Positions 5,280 through 7,304 of a stretch of 7,304 bases of DNA are shown here, one piece after another; within the stretch, counting starts at the first letter, position 1; each line of letters opens with the position of its first letter. The translations under genes and the position numbers were made by a program. The stretch lies in the NCBI GenBank assembly GCA_946481465.1, contig CAMLOC010000169.1, positions 1 through 7,304 of the forward strand. The letters run 5' to 3'. Under the pieces are notes generated by a model. That model saw nothing but the letters and a program-made list of their open reading frames with translations. It was not told the DNA's origin and did no database searches. Source of the DNA: an uncultured Shinella sp. (GTDB lineage: Bacteria; Pseudomonadota; Alphaproteobacteria; Rhizobiales; Rhizobiaceae).

Positions 5280-6731
5280 TCATCCGGCCTCCGCGAATAT
5301 CGCCTTCTCAATGCCGAGCGACAGCATCCGGTCGAGCCTGAGGATCGTCGCCTCGGCGAATGCGCCATGGGAAAGCCGCTCGGGCAGGAAGCCCGGCAGC
5401 GCCGCAAGGGCGGAAAACACCGCGGCCGCATTGTCGGCCGGGGTGTTTGCAAGGGCGGCCACGAGTTCGCCTTCACGCGGATCGTTCAGCGCATGGTCGC
5501 CGTGGCCCAGCACGTAGCGCATCCAGGCCGCCGTCGCGAAGGCGAAGGGCGCGACGTCGTCGCCCCGCGCCAGCGCGTCGAGGGCGGGGGAGAAGATGCG
5601 TTGCGGCAGCTTCTGCGTGCCGTCCATGGCGATCTGCCGGGTCTCGTGGGCGATGGCGGGATTGGCGAAGCGGGCGCACAGCATGTCGGCATAGGCCGCA
5701 AGGTCCATGGCCATCGCCGGCAGGGTGGCGGCCGCGGCCGTCATGTGGCGGCGGACGAGCCCGGCGAGCGCGGCATCCGCCATGACGTCGCAGACATAGG
5801 TCCTGCCGCTGAGAAAGCCCGCATAGGCCAGCATCGAATGGCTGCCGTTCAGCATCCGGAGCTTCATCTTTTCATAGGGCGCGACATCCGGCACGAAGAG
5901 CGCGCCCGCCTCTTCCCAGGCGGGCCGGCCGGCGGGGAACGCGTCCTCGATCACCCATTGGCTGAAGGGCTCCGTCTCGATGGCGGCCGCGTCCTCGTAG
6001 CCGGTCAGCGCGGCGGCGTCGGCCCGCGTGCGCGCGGTCGCGGCTGGGGTGATGCGGTCCACCATCGTCGAGGGGAAGGCGACTTCCGCGGATATCCGGT
6101 CGGCAAGGGCTGGTCCGTGCGCGCGCCGGGCGAAATCGATGACCGCCGCCCGCAGGAGAGAACCGTTTTCCGGCAGGTTGTCGCAACTGAGGACCGCGAA
6201 GGGCGGCAGGCCGCCCGCAAAGCGGAGGGCGAGGCCCTGGACGATCAGGCCGAGGACACCCCGCGGGGATGCCGGAGACAGGAGGTCGGCGGCGACTGCC
6301 GGGTGGCTCTCGTCGCAGCCGCCGCTGCGCAAGAGGCCGTAACCCTTTTCGGTCACGGTGATGCTGACGATCCGGCAGCCGGCCTCCGTCAGGGCGGAAA
6401 GCACGCGTGGGCCGAGGTCGCTGCCGGCGATGACGCCGGCGATCGATCCGATGATGCGGGCGTCCGGCCTTTCGCCCCGCTCGATCAGCGTGTAGCGGCC
6501 GTCCTGCGGGTTGAGGGTGTTCGCCACGTCCTCGCCGCGCAGCGAGACGCCGAGGAGCCGCCAGTCGCCGCCGGCGGCCGCCATCGCGCCGTCGGTATAG
6601 GCAGCGATATGGGCGCGCGCGAAGGCGCCGAGGCCGAGATGGACGATGCCGGTCTTCCTGTCTTCGGGCGCATAGCCCGGCCAGCGCGCCGGATGGCCGG
6701 CGAGCGGCCCTGCCGTCGCGGAGAGCCTCAT
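5280..6731 (-). CDS. uxuB: D-fructuronate reductase (D-mannonate oxidoreductase), long-chain mannitol dehydrogenase family
   Basis: This complete 483-residue cytosolic NAD-dependent enzyme interconverts D-fructuronate and D-mannonate in glucuronate breakdown. It follows the polyol-specific long-chain dehydrogenase plan. The N-terminal Rossmann part has GLGAFARAH (33-41), TVTEKGY (125-131), CDNLPENG (183-190) and PSTMVDRITPA (220-230). The C-terminal catalytic domain carries K290, N295 and H298 in KMKLRMLNGSHS, the K-x4-N-x2-H set of the family. The length is normal. The ATG overlaps the uxuA stop (ATGA on the minus strand), so the two are coupled. Mannitol or arabinitol dehydrogenases share the fold, but the uxuA partner makes fructuronate reductase much the best reading. 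A long open frame on the opposite strand is a high-G+C shadow. Confidence 0.93.
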   Translation of the reverse strand: MRLSATAGPLAGHPARWPGYAPEDRKTGIVHLGLGAFARAHIAAYTDGAMAAAGGDWRLLGVSLRGEDVANTLNPQDGRYTLIERGERPDARIIGSIAGVIAGSDLGPRVLSALTEAGCRIVSITVTEKGYGLLRSGGCDESHPAVAADLLSPASPRGVLGLIVQGLALRFAGGLPPFAVLSCDNLPENGSLLRAAVIDFARRAHGPALADRISAEVAFPSTMVDRITPAATARTRADAAALTGYEDAAAIETEPFSQWVIEDAFPAGRPAWEEAGALFVPDVAPYEKMKLRMLNGSHSMLAYAGFLSGRTYVCDVMADAALAGLVRRHMTAAAATLPAMAMDLAAYADMLCARFANPAIAHETRQIAMDGTQKLPQRIFSPALDALARGDDVAPFAFATAAWMRYVLGHGDHALNDPREGELVAALANTPADNAAAVFSALAALPGFLPERLSHGAFAEATILRLDRMLSLGIEKAIFAEAG

Positions 6732-7304
6732 TGCGCCGCACCGCGCACGGTCGGGTGGGCGAGGGCGGTCATGATGCCGCGAAGCTCGGCCAGGCCCTTG
6801 AGACGGCCGATGGCCGGATAGCCCGGCTGTGCCCGCCGCTTGAGATCGTCGAGAATGTCCTGGCCGTGATCGGGCCGCATCGGGATTTCCCAGTCGGCGC
6901 GGCCGGCGGCCTTGCGCCGGCGCTCCTCGGCAAGGACCGCGTCGATCACCGCCACCATGTCCGTGCCGCCCTCCAGGTGCCCGGCCTCATGGAAGGAGCC
7001 GCCGAAATGCGGGGTTTCGCACAGGACGTTGCGCAGGTGGAGGAAATGCACGCGGCTGCCCAGCCGCTGCATCATGCCCGGCAGGTCGTTGTCGCGGCGC
7101 GCGCCCAGCGAACCGGTGCAGAGCGTGATGCCGCTCGCGGGGAGGTCGACCGCCTCCATGACGCGGCGGTAATGCGCCTCCGTCGACATGACGCGCGGCA
7201 GGCCAAGCAGCGGGAACGGCGGGTCGTCCGGGGGGCAGCAGAGCCGCATGCCGAGCTCCTGCGCCAGCGGCGCGACCTCGGCGCGGAAATCGACGAGGTG
7301 GCCG
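6728..7304 (-). CDS. uxuA: D-mannonate dehydratase, C-terminal part
   Basis: The gene enters from the right edge. It is read on the minus strand to the TGA at 6730-6728, giving 191 residues, roughly the C-terminal half of a protein near 400. UxuA is a Mn-dependent TIM-barrel enzyme that dehydrates D-mannonate to KDG. Hallmarks are DDPPFPLLGLPR, LCTGSLGARRDNDL, FLHLRN, SFHEAGHLEG, IPMRPDHGQD and the C-terminal PGYPAIGRLKGLAELRG. Metal-site residues in CTGS, HLRN and RPDHG are present. However, the usual His of HPDDPP is Pro here (CCPPDDPP, codon CCC at 7234-7232). An ATG at 7249 is internal, because the frame stays open to the window edge. The gene precedes uxuB in the same operon, whose promoter lies outside the window. 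Confidence 0.93.
   Translation of the reverse strand, partial: GHLVDFRAEVAPLAQELGMRLCCPPDDPPFPLLGLPRVMSTEAHYRRVMEAVDLPASGITLCTGSLGARRDNDLPGMMQRLGSRVHFLHLRNVLCETPHFGGSFHEAGHLEGGTDMVAVIDAVLAEERRRKAAGRADWEIPMRPDHGQDILDDLKRRAQPGYPAIGRLKGLAELRGIMTALAHPTVRGAAQ

Noticed and set aside
5367..6821. 484-codon plus-strand open frame opposite uxuB and the end of uxuA
   Set aside because: It is antisense to a clearly recognised enzyme. Its translation is rich in Arg, Gly and Ala with no family motif, as expected for a shadow frame in G+C-rich DNA.
6728..7249. uxuA starting at the Met at 7249
   Set aside because: The frame continues open to the window edge with family-like residues, and the Met is in the middle of the enzyme. 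The gene is therefore partial, not short.

Overview
The window looks like a piece of an alphaproteobacterial, probably rhizobial (Rhizobium/Agrobacterium/Shinella/Ensifer type), chromosome or large replicon. The grounds are the high G+C content, the codon use, the tightly packed genes with 4-nt ATGA overlaps, and the protein families present. No taxon can be fixed from the sequence alone.

It is one uronic-acid catabolism locus with three modules. (1) Positions 1-1388, plus strand: the end of kduI, complete kduD, and a KdgF-like cupin. Together they take 4,5-unsaturated uronate monomers (from pectate, or from other polyuronides and glycosaminoglycans) through DKI to 2-keto-3-deoxygluconate (KDG). 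(2) After a 180-bp regulatory gap (1389-1568), positions 1569-5252, plus strand: a complete ABC importer of the polar amino acid transporter (PAAT) family, made of a binding protein, two permeases and an ATPase. Its last gene overlaps a GntR/FCD-type regulator. (3) Positions 5280-7304, minus strand, convergent: uxuB (fructuronate reductase) and the C-terminal part of uxuA (mannonate dehydratase), which bring D-fructuronate via D-mannonate to KDG.

The two catabolic branches therefore meet at the same intermediate, KDG. The importer sits between them with the likely local regulator. A 16-bp near-perfect palindrome (TGTATACTAGAATACA, 1509-1524) overlaps a plausible -10 box upstream of the importer and is the best candidate operator for that regulator.

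The main points of interest are these. An amino-acid-type transporter lies inside a sugar-acid locus, and its binding protein has lost the Asp and GTT-loop features that normally hold an amino acid's alpha-amino and carboxylate groups. The candidate operator is clear. UxuA has a His-to-Pro change at a metal-binding position. A strong 10-bp hairpin lies between the binding-protein gene and its permeases. No RNA genes, insertion sequences, CRISPR arrays or phage genes were seen.
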